A DNA stretch of 64,000 nucleotides from Vanessa cardui (GCF_905220365.1 NC_061127.1:9610001-9674000), one strand, 5' to 3'. Shown: positions 25,851 to 38,692, counted from the stretch's first letter. Numbers and translations: made by a program. Notes: generated by a model not told the origin, from the letters alone.

Positions 25851-26671
25851 TTATCAGTGATTGTTTTAAGATGTTGTGACTTGCAACAGTGGCGGATTTA
25901 CCAATAGGCTAAGGCCTAGACCTAGGGCGGCAGATTTAGAGGGGCGGCAAATTTTGCCCAAATTTGTCTTCTTTCCACAAACAAGTTCTGGACTGCTGGG
26001 ACTCGGTTAAATTAGACCTTACTGTAGAGCCGACCATTTTGATCAGCGCTTTGCAACATATCTGTAAGATTACCTCGAGGTAACTACATAAAAACTAGGC
26101 TTCTCAATTCAGGGTACAGGTGTACACAAAACCGGGCAACGCACGTTGGAAGCACCTCGCAGATGATGGATCAAGTCTTGGACGTCCCATAGGATCTGTT
26201 AAAAATCTAGGCACAAATAACTGCTTGCATCCTTGGGTGCTTGTAATGCTTAAGATGAAGCTCATCAATTTTCTCATATCAGCTGATTAATCCAATATTA
26301 TTTTTTTATCTGTATTTGTTATTTTGAAACTTATTAATAAATCATTTATAAGCTTTTGTTCCAAAATATTAGTTATTTAATAATGCATTCTGTGCTCAGC
26401 ATTTGATGCTTCATACAGTTCTGTCTATGCTTATCAATGTAGGTTAACCTTGTTTTAACTAAGCGACTTAAAATGATAACGTCAAAAATGCAATTAATCA
26501 TAACAGTAAAAAAATGCATGCAGGCAAATTATATTAAACCTTTTTATTGTTTTTTTTTAACAGCGTAATTATATACGAACTTTTTTAAAATTTTTTTAAT
26601 TCCTTTTTAGTATTTAGGCATTTATCTTGTTAGCTTAATGTATATGCGGTTCAGGTAATTAGTAATTACAG

Positions 26672-26768
26672 GTTTTGCTAGCGGCTCTATAATGGCAGTA
26701 GGCGCGGCAGACAGTCTGGCTACCGCGATCCTAGCCTCCTACATTACGACTCGTTTACAACTGACTCG
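26672..26768 (+). CDS. Candidate orphan exon, function unknown
   Basis: A GC-rich 97-bp block stands out from AT-rich flanks. It is preceded by TAATTACAG and followed by GTAAGG, both good splice signals. One frame is open throughout, beginning FASGSIMAVGAADS and ending TTRLQLTR; the other two plus frames are closed, and so is the minus strand. An internal ATG at 26692 could alternatively be a start codon. I do not recognise the peptide and found no partner exon. Confidence 0.3.
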
Positions 26769-27265
26769 GTAAGGCAACTTGAATGTAGCGTTATACTAAT
26801 TTCACTTGAGATTTTGACATGAAAATTACAGTTTAATTATATACTTTTGCCGACGTTACGTTTGATGAATTATTTACTTTTTTATATTCCGAAGATTGTT
26901 TATACCATTAAAGACGTTTTTTTTTATTACAATAGATAGTAAATAGGCAACCTAATAAATAAACCTGATGGTCAAATCGATCCCTTATATTGTCAATGTC
27001 AACAACTTAGAAAACTAAAATGTTATGTGCCAGTAATATCATTGATTGAAATATTGCAGTTTGGCAGTAACATGTGGTGAGTGAGACCTGAGTACCGAGG
27101 CCTTGCTCAAGGCCGTACTACCAATTTATTACTGAATGCTCTTGTGTTATGACTTGGTGAGTGATCCACTGACAAGGAACATGTGGCCCATTTGCCAGTC
27201 TGACTGCCTATAGTACAAAAAAAACCTAAAGTTATAATAACAGTGCGTTATGAATACATTATTTA

Positions 27266-27611
27266 GAGCTGAGATGGCCCAATGGTTAGAATGTGTGCAT
27301 TTTAATCGATGATTGCGAGTTCAAATCCGGGCAAGCACCACTATACATATATACATATGTGCTTAATTTGTGTTTATAATTCATCTCGTGCTCGGCGGTG
27401 AAGGAAAACATCGTAAGGAAACCTACATGTGTGTAATTTCATCGAAATTCTGCCACATGTGCATTCCACCAACCCGCATTGGAACAGCGTGGTGGAATAT
27501 GTTCCAAACCCTCTCCTTAATGGAGGAGGAGGCCTTATCCCTGCAGTGTGAAATTTACGGGCTGTTACTTTACTTTACTAATAATGTAATCATAAAGTAA
27601 AACTTTATGAT
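27266..27611 (+). mobile_element. tRNA-derived SINE, full length with 11-bp target duplication
   Basis: Begins GAGCTGAGATGGCCCAATGG (A-box region), with GAGTTCAAATCCGG as B box. The body holds ATTCATCTCGTGCTCGGCGG and CATTCCACCAACCCGCATTG, and the 3' tail is TTTAC repeats. The flanks carry TACATTATTTA at 27255-27265 and again at 27612-27622, a perfect target site duplication. The 3' end forms a 19-bp palindrome with the flank (27580-27620). Confidence 0.9.
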
Positions 27612-28936
27612 TACATTATTTATTATTATTAACATAACATTTATTTAAGGAAATATCATTATTACAATAACATTATAAAATCAATATTTCTAAATATTCT
27701 AACAATAGTTATTGATAGTACCAGCAATATTATTTAAAAAATAAATTATTTCCTTATTGCTAAATAATAAAATATAAGACTTGAAAAAATAAGGTCATCC
27801 GACCACGACATGATTTTTTTACTTTTGTTTTTTTTTTTAGAGAAAACTTAGGAAATCGTTACTATAAAATCAAAACATAAAATATTTTATAAAGATAGCC
27901 CAGAATATTATATAAAAAAACAGGATGATAAGGGGCCTTGGTGACGACGATCTGTTAAACCAATATGAAACCACTTCATTAACATAATTAATTATGAATT
28001 ATTCATAAAATTTATGTTAAGTTCAATGCCTTGTGTCTTTGCGCATTTTATGAAAAAAAAAATGCTTTGCAAAAATCTTAGTACTATTTTTGAAAATCGA
28101 ATACAATATGCTACTAAAGTTATGCACAGATAGAGCGGCATAAAGCATTCAATCGTAAATTAAATCTTTATTGTTTCTTTTGTTGTTTAGAAAGTTCTAA
28201 TATTTATCACATTTCATACAAAAAAATGTTATTTTAATACGTTACAGTACGATAAATGATAATGCAATTTAATATACTTGCTTTAAAGTTAAAAATACAA
28301 GTTTAAGATTGGCATCATTCTATCAATTTATGTTATGCATTTATATGATAAAAAGATGCAAGATAAAATTTATATAGTAATGGTATCTAAATTTTGTAAG
28401 ATTAACGTTACAATATACGTAATTACATAGAATATAAAACATTTTGTTTTATTAATCTATAGTAATTAATGTACAATTCTAACACTGGCAGCTTAGTTAA
28501 ATGTGTAAGATTTAAAAAAGGAATCAATTCAATCGTTATAGCCATAACGTTGAAAAAAGTAAATTATCTAATTATTACGATATTGTTTCTAAAAAATGTT
28601 AAATATGTTGCAATTTAATAATATTTTATTTAGAGTTAAAAATTAATTTAAGTAAATTTATATAAAATTAAAATTAATTTTTGGTATCTTTCCACTGTTA
28701 CTATTATGAAAGTGCATTACCGTTTGCTTATCTGTATTGTTTTATCTGTTGAGGTCAAGTGTGTTATATCTTATTTAATTATATTTATCTACTATTTTAC
28801 CTAAGTTATTTACTATTTTAATTTAACTAGGCTAATCTATTATATAATTTATTATAGAAAAAATATAAATGAACTAGAAAGGAAATCGTAATAGTTATAA
28901 AATTACGCCAAGATTCGCGTGGATGCAGTTCATAAA

Positions 28937-29245
28937 GTAAAAAAAAGTAAATTAACAGCCTGTAAAATTCCCACTGCTGGGATAAGGCCTCCTCTTCCAT
29001 TAAGGTGAGGGTTTGGAACATATTCCACCACGCTGTTCCAATGCGGGTTGGTGGAATGCACATGTGGCAGAATTTCGATGAAATTAGACACATGCAGGTT
29101 TCCTCACGATATTTTCCTTCACCGCCTAGCACGAGATGAATTATAAACACAAATTAAGCACATATATATAGTGGTGCTTGCCTGGGTTTGAACCCGCAAT
29201 CATCGGTTAAGATGCACGCGTTCTAACCACTGGGCCATATCACCT
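28937..29245 (-). mobile_element. tRNA-derived SINE, full length with 11-bp target duplication
   Basis: Reverse-oriented copy of the SINE at 27266-27611, close in sequence over the whole body. CAGTTCATAAA is present at 28926-28936 and 29246-29256 as a perfect target duplication. The intact tRNA head reads GGGTTTGAACCCGC in reverse. Confidence 0.9.
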
Positions 29246-29908
29246 CAGTTCATAAATGAGAAGAAATTAACAAAATATCAAATCGAGTTTGGAAGGTTTC
29301 AACGTGTTTATGTCGAAAGACACTGAGTAACCTCTAGTCAGGAAGTTTAAAGTCACTACCACGCCCGAGAAAGACATAAAGACAATGATCCTGCGCCCAA
29401 GGCCAGATTAGGAAGGGCGACGGGGCAAATGCTTTGGGGTCTCAAAAATAGAGGGCACGACTTATCAATTTTATTGTATGGCATACATACAGGTGGCATG
29501 GTGGATGGCATTTTGTCGTTGATTGATTACCATTCTGAAAGTTACTGATATAAAAAAGTGAGAAAATAATATACATTATCATTTTATAATAAGTTACAAT
29601 CAAAATACCTGACAGACAGAAAATCATATGTTTAATTTGATTTATATGTATAAGTGCTTATATACAGGGGATCCCAATTTTCTGTTGCCCCGGAGCGTCC
29701 AGACCTTAAATTCGACCTAAACTTTTAAAATTCATCATTATATCATCATCACAATATACATATGATTTATCATCAAACATATATATTTTTATTCAACGCT
29801 AATGTACGTGACTATAATACAAGCCGACTCCAGCGACTTGCAGCAAAATATACTATATGCTGGAAACCTACTCCAGCCTCCAGAATACCACATGATTACA
29901 TTACGTCG

Positions 29909-30197
29909 TCGTAAATATATTTTTTTTTATGGAATAGCTTGGCGGACGAGCATATGGGCCACCTGATTGTAAGTGGTCACCATCACCCATAGACAATGTC
30001 GCTGTAAGAATTATTACATCGCCAATGCGCCACCAACCTTGGGAACTAAGATGCTATGTCCCTTGTGCCTGTAGTGGCTCACTCACCCTTCAAACGGGAA
30101 CACAACAATACTGCGTACTGTTGTTTAGCGGTAGAATATCTGATGAGTGGGTGGTACCTACCCAGGCGGGCTTGCACAAAGCCCTACCACCAAGTAA
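29909..30197 (+). repeat. Dispersed repeat family R2, best copy
   Basis: The most complete member: GGCGGACGAGCATATGGGCC, AAGTGGTCACCATCACCCAT, CACCAACCTTGGGAACTAAG, TCCCTTGTGCCTGTAG, GGGTGGTACCTACCC, and AAGCCCTACCACCAAGTAAA at the end. It has no coding capacity and appears to be a non-autonomous element. Confidence 0.8.
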
Positions 30198-31380
30198 ATT
30201 TTCTTCAATAGGCCTTATAACTTTTCACGACTATATACGTGTCAGTCAGCAAGTAAGTCAGTCAGTCATTTTAAGAATAGGGGTTGAATTAAGATTCTGC
30301 TCGTCATGAATAAATTATTGGTAACGCTTGAAGTGACAATCATATCAGTTCTATTCTACTTAATTAATAAAACAGGCAAAAGACGTCATTAGTTTAATGT
30401 TTTACATTAACCTTTCATTCATTTTTTCGTCCAAGTTATTTCAATTTCAAAATATGAAGAATTAAGTATAATAAGGCCTTAAATTTAAACTTATATTAAG
30501 ATTTTCATTTATGGATTGTTATAATAACTCAGACTTGACATCGCATCTATTTCATTTACCTTGCACCAAAGTGCAATAGTGGACGATAGTGGGGCAACCA
30601 ACTTTTTATCAAAATTTACGACCGAATATAATATAGTGCTGATAATTGTATACAACTATGACAATGTTATGAATATTGGAATATCATACGTGATGCAATA
30701 TAATGTACGCGTAACTGTTATTATTATTATTAAATCGTGAACTGTGTTATTATTTATTTTAAAACACGTAGGTAGATATATAATTGTATAACATTTCATA
30801 TTCAACGTAATGGATGCGCAAGTTGAGTGACTTGTGTGAGGCCTTTTTATAATGATTATAACTTGTTCAAACAACTTCAAGTTCAAGACTTGAGCTATTA
30901 AAATTTTGAATTTCATTATTATTTGCAGAAATTATTAGCTATTATTATTAACAGATAAAATTCACATTCCTAAAGCGTTAAAGTTAAGAAATTATTTTTA
31001 AGGTTAGATGAGTAACTTAATAAAGTTAATTGTCTGTTTACATAACTTAAATTGTGTTTGTGTATGTTTAAGGTTGATTATTATTGAAAAATATAACCTA
31101 TTTAAGCATCCGAAATATAAGGAATTTCCTGAAATTCTGAATAAACAGAAAATCACACCGAATTAAGATATACCTACCTATTATTATAAGAAGTTTGTTG
31201 TTTAAAAATAATATACTTTCCGAACTTTTCCATATTGATTATTAATATTGATATCGTATCGAAACCAAAAAAATACACAAACAACTAGTTTGTTTGTTGT
31301 ATACTGTTAATTGATTAGATTATCACAGCAATGTATTAGTGTCAACAATTACCAACCAAATAATTACGAACTTCACTCAC

Positions 31381-31498
31381 CTGATTTTGTTTTCGAAACG
31401 TTTCCTAGCAGAGGCGTGTTCTCTGACGTTGACGGTGAATTTGATTCAACCGTTCTTCGAGATCCAACCGCCAATATTAATCTTTCAATAGCATTCAT
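31381..31498 (-). CDS. Probable first coding exon of an unidentified gene
   Basis: On the minus strand an ATG at 31498 opens 39 codons (MNAIERLILAVGSRRTVESN, then SPSTSENTPLLGNVSKTKS). They run into G/GTGAGT at 31380, a strong donor in phase 1. A polar Ser/Thr-rich N-terminus with a TPLLG dileucine-like motif is typical of cytosolic tails of multi-pass transporters and endolysosomal membrane proteins; that is inference. The gene would continue leftward, but I could not find the next exon among the repeats to about 13.7 kb. The opposite strand also has a 66-codon ORF here, without splice support. The start lies 1.2 kb from IR-A, head to head. Confidence 0.5.
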
Positions 31499-32680
31499 AG
31501 CCACTAATTAATCCGATATCGTAAGTATTACATAAAACAAAACACTACACACAAAACTAAACGTAAAAATATTATCGAAGTTTTATAAGCAAACCGGTTT
31601 CTTGAAGTATATCACTAACAAACTCACAAACAAGACTGGAGTATCTCAGGGACGTTGTATAATTTAATAATTTAATATACTTGCTGATAAAGGAAAGGGT
31701 ATTTTATAATATAAGTGTATATTAGACAATTGATTCAATATTTACGGAAAACTACTACTGCCGAATTACCTTCGTGTAAACACATTTATGACATTAATAT
31801 TTTAAAGGTTAACGACTAATAACTGTTCCCTAATTTCTTTGTTTATTTATCCATCGGAAAATACCATTAAGCAATCTTAAAAGAATAGTTTCGTTAAGTA
31901 ATTGTTATTTGTTTGTTATCAATTCTGTTTAATCTGTATCGAAATATGATAATAATTAAACTATTTTTTTTTCGTTTTATATTTTTTACGATATTGTTAT
32001 ATTAGGTTATTTTAGTAAGGGCAGAAAATAATAATAATTCTGTAATAACATACGTCATTCCAATTCTGTGCTAACGTTTATAAAGAGATGTAAACACCTC
32101 CGAGGAAATGTTGAGACTAAACGGGGGTAAGTAAATACAAGACAAATCTATCGATTGATAAAATCATGTGTCTTTTAAAATATTAATAATTATGAGAGTT
32201 TTCTTACGTAATACGTAATCAATTTAAAAAGTAATAATTATAAAGAAATAAAATAAATCAAATCATTTAAATTAAACATGCATTTATATTTTTATTGATT
32301 CTAAAATAGTTTCCTTATTTCATAACGTAAACATATCACAATTAGGTTATTAGCTGATAATAAAATTATAAGATAACACAATGAAAACGTCTATTTGTTT
32401 TCATTTTCATATCAGGTAGATCCCAAAAGTTTTCTGCTATTGCATAAGCAATATGCAAGAAAATACACACGATCGATATTCACACATTATTTATTTAAAA
32501 TCCTTTGCTGAGTGCCCACGTTATTTATTAACGACCATTGAATTTTATAAATGGAAAAACAAAAATTGGTCACTTTATTGTGCAAACTCATTATCGAGAA
32601 TAAAGAATGATATAAAACGTATGCACTAAGCTACTAAACATATATCATTTTCCCTTTAAACTCAGACGTGTTTCATCGCA

Positions 32681-35600
32681 ATGAAAAAAGTTATATTTTT
32701 TAGTTTGATATTATTGCCATGTATATTTTGTTTCAAAGCAGATGTTATCAGGCTTCTGATGAATATGATTGATAATTTAGAAAAACCATCGTCAATTCTC
32801 GCCGTAACGTGTTGGCCATTATGTAAGAAAACATTTCATTGCATAGACATTGTATTTTATGTGTTTCTAGCAGCACAGATATAGAACAGAAACAACCTTG
32901 AGATGTCAATTAAGATTAAATTTAATTATTTAAAATTAAGTAGCTGATGTGTCCGACTCAAACTATCTCCATACCAAATGCTATCTAAATGTGTTCAGCG
33001 ATTAACATGCAGGTGTAAACATAGTGTTTATTTTGGGTATAATTTATATTGATTCCTATTTCACACTCCTTAGCTATTTAAAAGAGAGGTTACCCTTGTG
33101 CGCTAAGTTGTGCACTATGCACGAATATGTACATACCCTACACTACACTAACTAACTGGTAACGAGTATATTATTAACATGCATATTTTGTTTTTATTTG
33201 ACAGTTGCAAAAATACAACTATTTGAAGGAATCGGTGACCACAAACACATGATGCAATTCATAAATCCCGGCGATGTTAATCTTAAATTTGCACATAAAC
33301 AACATATTCTATTCTTGGCCGATTTAAATTGTCCTGATGTTGTAAATTCGTTAAAAAAGGTAACGATTTCCTTATAATTTTATGAAATAAAACAAATTAT
33401 TAATAAATTAGTATTTTGTTATTTACAGTATGAAGAGGCGAAAATGTTTCGTTCGCCATTTCGTTGGATATTAATCGATAGATTTCGTAATGAATCGGAA
33501 AATTTAAATATACAAGATAGTATTACACAAATAGACATTCTCATTGACACTGAAGTTTACGTTGTTCGAAAGATTGAAAACTATTATTATATAATATATC
33601 GCAGTAAGTGGTTTTGATATTGTAAGTAGAACTTCATTTAAATAAGACTTACTTAAGAAAACAGCCTGGTTGTCATATTGGTATTTATGTGTATGACTAT
33701 GGATCCTGAAGTTTTGGGTGCAATTTAGTCTTGCAAACAGCAAGACATAGATATAAAATACGACAAAGTGATTCGTAAAGTATATTAAGTCATAACTATA
33801 TTATATCTAGCGCTAGAGACTTCCTTCGGGTTTTTTTTTCACAAAGTAGGAATACTCACTGTTGTGTCACAGTATATTTACAATAATATTATGTATATTC
33901 ACAGTAACATTGATCACTTTGATAAAATCCTTACTTCTATAAAGGATAAGCTTATAACGCCAAGTTTCCGACTCCGCAAAGTCAATAAATCCTTCTTGGG
34001 GCAAGGTATTCGTTTCTATATTAAAATTCCGCAGACATTATTAACTTTGCCGTTTCGTAAATTCAAATCGTTTGTAAGAAATACATTGATAAAAAAGGCA
34101 TATTATTCGATTCGATCGACAAGATTTTATAGATGATAAAAAAGCATGGATTTAAAACCTGTTGAATTCCAAGCAAGATTTATTAATCTAAATAATTGTA
34201 TTTAACTAACATGACTTTATATTTTTTAATTGTTGAAAAAGAGTAACTACTGGGTTTCTTGTCGGTTCTTCTCGGTAGAATCTACTTTCCGAACCGGTGG
34301 TAGCTTCACTTAATGGTAAAACGACGATTAAAAAGTGCTTGTAAAAGCCTAATTGAATAAAGTTTATTTTGTTTTGATTTTGATTTCAATTTTAGTTTAT
34401 AAAATTGGGCCGGAATCTGAATGGATTACTGAATTATATAACTACTGGAACAGTAGCACTGGATTACAAAGGCGAGTTAATCAGGCTGAAGTGACGGCAT
34501 TGAGAAGAATGAATTTAGAAGGCTACGAATTAAAAATTTGTTACGTGCTGACAGATAATGATAGCTTTAATCATTTGACTGATGAAGTGTAAGAATTCAA
34601 TATTATTAGCTGTTCTGATCATCATTTACTGTTTCACTGCTAGATTTAGGAATCCTTTACTTAGCACTAATTTTATTTTTCCTCCCCTGTGAATACCCAT
34701 TTTTGGAATTGTGATTTCCATTCAAACACTTCTCTTAAACTAGTTAAGTCAATAGAATGTATATATAAATATTAGAATAGTCTTCATTATGACATAAATA
34801 ATACAAAATAAACCCAAGAGTATTCCATAGAAAATATTTATAACATTTTTAGGAACGACCATATTGATACAATAACAAAAGTAAATTTTCCGACGACAAA
34901 TCAACTCATGGATTTTCTTAACGCAAGCAGAAAATACGTCTTCACTGATACTTGGGGCTACAGTCAGAACAACACGTGGAATGGCATGACGGGGTTTTTG
35001 GAGAGAGAAGAAGTTGATATAGGAGGTAAATGTAATAAGATGGTCAAAATAATTGTTGCCCACACGGCATTTACTAATATGACTAAAATAAATATTTGAA
35101 CCAAAAATTCTACCTATATATACCCCATTAGAAAATAATAATCGATCGTAACGTATTTTAATTTGATAGTAGGGCTTTGTGTAAGCCCTTCCTGGGCAGG
35201 AGCCACTCCTCATTAGATAATTTTCCGCTATACATGATCTTAGTACCTAATGTTATTGTATTCCAGTTTTAAATGTGAGTGAATTAGTGTAATAATAGGC
35301 ATACGGAACACAACATCTCTGTTCACAAAGTTGGTGAAACATTGGCGACGTAAGGAATAGTTTAGATTTGTTACAGCATCAATGCCTGTGGGTATTGGTG
35401 ACGACTTTCCATCAGGTCAATTTGCCCGCTCCAGTCTCTATATCATATAAAAAAATATATAGTAATTAGTAGTAGTTAGTCTTTTAAATTTGTCAAAATT
35501 TTCAGGATCACCAATGTTTCTTACTTCGGAACGTTTATCGATAGTCGAGTACATCTCAAGCCCGACGCCAACTCGCTCCAAATTCGTTTTTCAGCAACCA

Positions 35601-38600
35601 AAACTTTCGTACGAAAATAATTTGTTCCTTTTATCTTTCAATTATTCTTTATGGTATGGTTCTATTGCCTTAATTTGTACACTATATTTGGTAATATGCT
35701 TAGTTACCGTATGGGAATGGAAACAGAAAAAAACAACTAAAAAGGTAAGGTTTTACGTACTCTATAAAGCATCTGAAAGTTAATAAGTGTATCTTCAATA
35801 TTAGTGACCATTATATTTTGTCAAATAGAAGATAGAAAGTGGAGTTTTGAGGCCGAATGTAATCGATGTGGCTCTGTTCACATTTGGAGCTGCGTGTCAA
35901 CAAGGAAGCACAGTTGAGTTAAAAGGTAAATGAAGAAGAAAATATGTCAACCGCAAAAAATATACCTACATATTAAAAATATTAATTTAATTTATATTAA
36001 GTTTCGATCGACGACTTCGGTCTCAAGAGAGACCAGCCAACAACGCAAGTTATATTATAGTTCACGAGTGTGAGCGCATACTCACACACACACATTAGAG
36101 CACAGAGTCATGGTCTTATGGGAAGGCAAATCCGATGCGACCAAAGAGATTAAGATGCTTTACTAACAACTAACTTGCTTTCCGAGAACGAGAGAATTTT
36201 TCGTTAGAAAACCCTTTGTGTCGCTCGTCGTGTCAGATATGCCAATCGAATTATCAGAGTAAGGGAATAGAGAGTGGACTTCTGTTTTCTTATATCCGCG
36301 TATATCACAATATATCCCATGTGAATCTTCAAATCGGCAATTTTTCTCTTGAATATGGCGGCTATAAAAAATGGTCAGGTCATCTCCACATGCATGAAAC
36401 ATACACGTACGTACAGTCGTACCTATTATATTATGTAGTCGAATATAATAGGTACGAATGAAACAAGGCCACAGTTAAGATATATACAAAAATGTATTTA
36501 ATAATAATAGTAAAATATTATTATGTTAACTAGGAGCTCTCGGTCGCATGGTGTTGCTATTACTCTTCGTGGCGCTGACATTCCTATACACATCATACTC
36601 TGCAAATATCGTCGCCTTACTACAGTCCAGCTCTTCACAAATTCGGACTTTAGAAGATTTGTTGCATTCGAGGATTAAGTTTGGCGTCCATGATACAGTT
36701 TTCAATAGACATTACTTTAAGGTATTCCTTTCATACATAATTTTACTACATAAATAATTAATAACATTAAATGCTTAAATATATACAAATATGAATTAAA
36801 AATAGTTACTGTATAAATCTTGATCGATTGATGTGGAATGTTGGCAAGAATGCTAGCAGCATTTCCCCGTTGAATCACAATTCCAATTCTCTGGGCGAAA
36901 AACGAGCCACTCCTCCTATTACCAGTGGATGCCATAAAGCGAGGTGTTATATTTTTGATGAAACTTGCAACACTACTCCAAGGACCAAGTGTTTCGACAG
37001 CATATGAGATAAAAAAAAAAGAATTAAAACTTAAGATAAAAGATTTAATCTAATACTGTACACAAATATATGAGCTGAAGGCCTTAAGTGATTTTTATAT
37101 TACTTCATTAAAATTGGACTAAATATTTAAATAGAACTTCATTGTAACTTATTTGACACTATTAAACTATTAATTATTTAAAATCTAAGACTATTTTTAC
37201 TTCAGACGGAGACCGAACCAGTACGTAGGGCTATCTATAAAACTAAAGTCGCTCCACCGGGAACGGAACCCCGATTTATAAGTATGGAAAAAGGAGTGAA
37301 AGAAATGAAAAAAGTAAGTATTATACATCTTGCAACCCAGTGATTAAATCATTCACTTGGTAATAGGACTTTGTGCTAGCCCGTCTGGGTAGGTATCACC
37401 CACTCATCAGTTATTCTTCCGCCAAACAGTACTCAGTATTGTTGTGTTCCGGTTTGAAGGGTGAGTGAGCCAATGTAACTATAGGCACAAGGGACATTAC
37501 ATCTTAGTTCCCAAGGTTGGTGGCACATTGACGATGTAAAGAATAGTTGATATTTCTTACCATCAGGTGGCCCTAATGCTAGACCGCCAACCTATAAAAA
37601 AATTATGGAATCTAGGAACGTTGTCTCATTGGAAATAATTGTATATTCTTTGTCTATACAAATTAAGTTAAGTGATACTTTTTTATTTCCGGCTTATGTT
37701 AATCTTAAGGATATATTTCCGAAAATCCAGTTACCGGATAAATAAATCTTCACCAAATATCCTCATACAAATTACCTTAAATGGATACTAAGTACATACG
37801 CTTATTGAATTTCAATTAATCGATGAATTCGTGTTTTAAAAGTTTAAGACATATTAATTAAGTATTCTTCGTGCCAGGGCCTGTTCGCTTTTCATATGGA
37901 AACGGGCGTGGGCTACAAATTTGTTGGAAAGTATTTCGAGGAAGGAGAAAAATGTGGTCTCAAAGAAATTCAATTTTTACGAGTAATTGATCCGTGGCTT
38001 GCAGTTCGGAAAAATACGCAGTTCATGGAAATGTTTAAAATTGGGTAAGTCATAAGGAAAACCATTTAAATTACGCGTCAGTGATATCTTTATTCTGCTA
38101 TAGTACGACACAACTTAGATGTAGCATTGGCAAATTCGATAAAACCGATTTACACAATCAATAGAAATAGCTTCCTACCGCCCCATTGGACGCTATTCGT
38201 CGCTATAAATTCTCTTGTCAGTTTAACCCGAAAAAGCAAGTGCATGTAAATCGACGTGTCAAATTGGCGAATATATTGGGTAAGATTGATAATTTGGGAT
38301 AAGTGTACTTGATTCGGATGTGATCGGTTTTACGAATTTTGCCGATGCTACATCTAATTTGTGTCGTACTATAATAGTTTATTTCCGATATAAAGGAGCA
38401 TGATATAGTGTTTACAGATATAATATTTCCTTATATATTTTCAAGAACAAAACGTCTTCAAGAACATGGCCTGCAACAGAGAGAAAATCATCTATTATAC
38501 GAAAAGCGCCCTAAATGCGTTGGAAGACAGGCTAATTTCGTTTCCGTTAGTATGGTCGACTGTTATCCGGCATTATTGTTGCTTACGTATGGAGCTCTCC

Positions 38601-38692
38601 TTGCTGCTGTTGTAACTATAATAGAAATTATACATCACAATAGGAATCGAATAATTAGCACGATAAATGACAAAGTACTAAAAACTAAGTAA
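32681..38692 (+). CDS. IR75: Ionotropic receptor, IR75 type (IR-A)
   Basis: Variant ionotropic glutamate receptor subunit, a chemosensory ligand-gated cation channel of sensory dendrites; IR75-clade receptors typically sense small acids or amines with co-receptor IR8a. Eleven exons: 32681-32822, 33205-33359, 33429-33603, 34396-34588, 34853-35025, 35506-35744, 35829-35925, 36534-36721, 37206-37313, 37878-38044, 38446-38692. All junctions are GT..AG and the phases join into 627 residues, normal for the family. Signal peptide at 1-20 (MKKVIFFSLILLPCIFCFKA). S1 lobe with LTSERL (R289) and FVFQQPKLSYENN; TM1 329-349; pore segment in exon 7; TM3 397-421 with SYSANIVALL, the counterpart of SYTANLAAF; S2 lobe with GVHDT (T446) and FAFHME (E498); TM4 587-608. 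R, T and E are the canonical ligand contacts. The exact orthologue name is not certain. Confidence 0.88.
33806..34388 (+). mobile_element. 3' end of a CR1/jockey-like LINE in IR-A intron 3
   Basis: Degenerate RT C-terminus (SQYIYNNIMYIHSNIDHFDK, PSFRLRKVN) followed by CTTTCCGAACCGGTGGTAGC and GAATAAAGTTTATTTTGTTT-TGATTTTGATTT. It closely matches the copy at 56936-57623. The tail ends only 9 bp before exon 4 of IR-A. Confidence 0.85.
35169..35455 (-). repeat. Dispersed repeat family R2 in IR-A intron 5
   Basis: Reverse copy: TAGGGCTTTGTGTAAGCCC ... CAAAGTTGGTGAAACATTGG ... CCATCAGGTCAATTTGCCCG. Confidence 0.65.
36001..36150 (-). repeat. Dispersed lepidopteran repeat in IR-A intron 7
   Basis: Reverse-oriented relative of 600-745: ACTTCGGTCTCAAGAGAGAC, CAGCCAACAACGCAAG, TTCACGAGTGTGAGCGC. 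Confidence 0.55.
36417..36457. repeat. Perfect 16-bp inverted repeat, 9-nt loop
   Basis: TCGTACCTATTATATT at 36417-36432 pairs with AATATAATAGGTACGA at 36442-36457, inside IR-A intron 7. No terminator role is expected at this place. Confidence 0.85.
36819..37010 (-). mobile_element. Non-LTR retrotransposon ORF fragment in IR-A intron 8
   Basis: On the minus strand it encodes pieces of a reverse transcriptase C-terminal region I recognise from abundant animal elements: ISYAVETLGPWSSVAS and FFAQRIGIVIQRGNAASILA. Both ends are truncated. Confidence 0.6.
37358..37598 (-). repeat. Dispersed repeat family R2 in IR-A intron 9
   Basis: Well preserved reverse copy: CTGGGTAGGTATCACCCACT, GTTCCGGTTTGAAGGGTGAG, GGCACAAGGGACATTACATC, AGTTCCCAAGGTTGGTGGC. 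Confidence 0.8.

Noticed and set aside
36216..36461. 81-codon ORF in IR-A intron 7
   Set aside because: Overlaps the hairpin and a repeat remnant; exon 7 to exon 8 phase is already satisfied.
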